From Streptomyces sp. NBC_01260 (lineage in GTDB: Bacteria > Actinomycetota > Actinomycetes > Streptomycetales > Streptomycetaceae), in contig NZ_CP108464.1 of the NCBI RefSeq assembly GCF_036226405.1, forward strand, positions 3,844,001-3,908,000: 64,000 bases of DNA, given 5' to 3'. The first letter of the stretch is position 1, and each line of letters starts with the position of its first letter. Shown one piece after another: positions 62,822-64,000 of the stretch. The notes under the pieces are model-generated. The model made no database searches. It was given only the letters and a program-made list of their open reading frames with translations, and was not told the origin of the DNA. The position numbers were made by a program, and so were the translations under genes.

Positions 62822-64000
62822 GTGACGCTCTCCGTCCCCTCTTCGCCCACCGCACTCGAAACCGTGTTTAAGCGTGTCATCGAGCGCAAGGCTGTTCGCG
62901 CCGAGGCGACACTGCAGGCTGACATCCGCCAGTTCCTGATGGACGCAGACCTCAACCTCGGCGAGCAGGACCTTCTGATTCCTGTGTTGGAAGCGCAAGT
63001 GGGCGACGGCACCGGGCACCGCATCGATATTGAGATGGGCGCGACCGTCGTCGAGGTCAAGAAGGACATCAGTCGGCCGAAGATCCGCAAGGACGCGATC
63101 GAGCAGCTGGCTAAGTATGTGCGGGCTCGGACGGAGCAGCGCGAGCGGCGGCACGTCGGCATCCTCACCGACGGTGCCGACTGGCGTGCCTATGCGCTGG
63201 TCAACAACGAGCTGAACGAGGTGAACCGTCTCGATGCGCGGGAACGCAACGGCAACGCGCTCACCCTGGTCCGTTGGCTCGAGGGCGTCCTGGCAACGTC
63301 CGAGGGCGCGGCCCCCACTCCAGATGCCATCGCTACCCGCCTTGGAGCGGACAGCGTTGCACACTCCATCGACAAGGCGGTCCTGGCCGCGTTGTACGAG
63401 GAGAACAAGAGTCGGCCGACCGTCCAGCTGAAGCGCGATCTGTGGGCACGTCTGCTACGTGATGCACTGGGTGCCCAGTTCGAGGACAGCGATGATCTGT
63501 TCATCGAACACACGCTCTTGGTGAACACGGCCTCAATCATCGCCCACGCGGTGATGGGCATCGATGTGAAGGACACCTCACCCGCCTCGCTGGTCTACGG
63601 TCAGCTCTTCGCACGGGCGAGGATCTCAGGTGTGGTCGAATCGGACTTCTTCGGCTGGCCCCTGGAAACCGAGGGCGGCGAGGGCTTCGTCCAAGATCTG
63701 GCCCGCCGCCTCGCCGGTTTCGACTGGTCGAAGGTCGAACACGACGTACTGAAAGTTCTGTACGAGTCGGTGATCGCCCCGGAGACCCGTAAGAAGCAGG
63801 GGGAGTACTACACGCCGGACTGGTTGGCCGAAGCCACGGTAGCCGAAGCTGTTTCCGATCCACTGCATCAGCGGATCATGGACCCGTCATGCGGCTCCGG
63901 CACATTCCTCTTCCACGGCGTCCGACGTTACCTGGCTGCCGCGCAAGACGCTGGACGGCCATTGCGCGAAGCATTGGACGGCCTGCACGACCATGTAGCC
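62822..64000 (+). CDS. N6-adenine DNA methylase with N-terminal nuclease-like domain (partial)
   Basis: This is an open 393-codon frame cut by the right edge. GTG 62822 has GGAG about 8 nt upstream. The N-terminus has an HSDR/PD-(D/E)xK-like block (RIDIEMGATVVEVKKD, Glu78 and Lys80). The methylase domain has the QGEYYTP motif (326-332) and the SAM site DPSCGSGTF (354-362). The NPPY catalytic motif must lie beyond the window. It resembles fused type IIG or type I-like restriction-modification enzymes. It is likely another defence gene of the island. Confidence 0.9.
   Translation, partial: MTLSVPSSPTALETVFKRVIERKAVRAEATLQADIRQFLMDADLNLGEQDLLIPVLEAQVGDGTGHRIDIEMGATVVEVKKDISRPKIRKDAIEQLAKYVRARTEQRERRHVGILTDGADWRAYALVNNELNEVNRLDARERNGNALTLVRWLEGVLATSEGAAPTPDAIATRLGADSVAHSIDKAVLAALYEENKSRPTVQLKRDLWARLLRDALGAQFEDSDDLFIEHTLLVNTASIIAHAVMGIDVKDTSPASLVYGQLFARARISGVVESDFFGWPLETEGGEGFVQDLARRLAGFDWSKVEHDVLKVLYESVIAPETRKKQGEYYTPDWLAEATVAEAVSDPLHQRIMDPSCGSGTFLFHGVRRYLAAAQDAGRPLREALDGLHDHVA

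Larger units (their letters stand above)
44583..64000. mobile_element. Integrative mobilisable element at tRNA-Ser (right end outside window)
   Basis: At least 19.4 kb holds type III CBASS, integrase-excisionase, an XRE repressor, a DnaB/RepA-like gene with iterons, a DUF2637 pseudogene, MobC, a relaxase and metabolic/regulatory cargo. It ends in a methylase cut by the window. The left edge is the tRNA-Ser 3' end. I saw no second copy of the tRNA 3' end in the window, so attR must lie beyond 64,000. No FtsK/TraB translocase is seen. Confidence 0.8.

Overview
This is high-GC actinobacterial DNA, almost certainly a Streptomyces chromosome. It carries bldC, an Lsr2-family protein, valine dehydrogenase, a DUF3073 protein, mycothiol-type enzymes and many GTG/TTG starts. 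The order DEAD-box helicase, hrpA, bldC, vdh, DUF3073, purM, purF, purLQS, Lsr2-like, purC, purD, dnaX, SRP RNA is the one I recall for the S. coelicolor SCO4096-SCO4067 neighbourhood.

Bases 1-44,600 are core chromosome. First come a secreted beta-propeller-type protein (cut by the window edge), a DEAD-box RNA helicase with a duplicated Arg/Gly-rich tail, a lipoprotein, a small zincin and a membrane metallophosphoesterase. A Glu-Asp-Phe tRNA cluster, a CcdA/DsbA-type thiol-redox pair and hrpA follow, then bldC and vdh. The de novo purine genes (purM, purF, purSQL, purC, purD) are scattered over 22 kb, all on the minus strand. Between them sit a TetR/MFS pair whose transporter is broken, an M23 peptidase, an ArsR-type regulator with a clean palindromic promoter, the Lsr2 paralogue, and an ABC exporter plus two-component system bracketed by two identical tRNA-Gly genes. 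The core ends with dnaX, the small SRP RNA and tRNA-Ser(GGA).

From about 44,583 to the end of the window lies a mobile island that appears to be integrated at the tRNA-Ser gene. Its right end is not in the window. The island carries (a) a complete four-gene type III CBASS anti-phage system: CD-NTase, HORMA protein, TRIP13-like ATPase and a nuclease-SAVED effector; (b) integrase, excisionase and an XRE repressor; (c) a DnaB/RepA-like replication protein followed by an iteron-like repeat cluster; (d) a DUF2637 gene interrupted by one TGA; (e) MobC and a relaxase; and (f) a cargo block. In the cargo block, radical SAM, P-loop kinase, methyltransferase, CYTH and Cys-rich genes are tightly packed in one direction behind a HAD gene. 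A DUF5919-type regulator, a NUDIX hydrolase and an HD protein lie beside them. The window ends inside an N6-adenine methylase with a nuclease-like N-terminus. No FtsK/TraB-type translocase is visible, so the island looks like an integrative mobilisable element rather than a classical AICE.

Most notable are the CBASS operon, an atypical tRNA-Gly(TCC) that has lost both partners of the G18-psi55 contact (a candidate cell-wall glycyl donor), the nucleotide/phosphate-themed cargo cassette, the iteron cluster, a possible antisense RNA at the replication gene, a degenerate M48-like protein and two pseudogenes.
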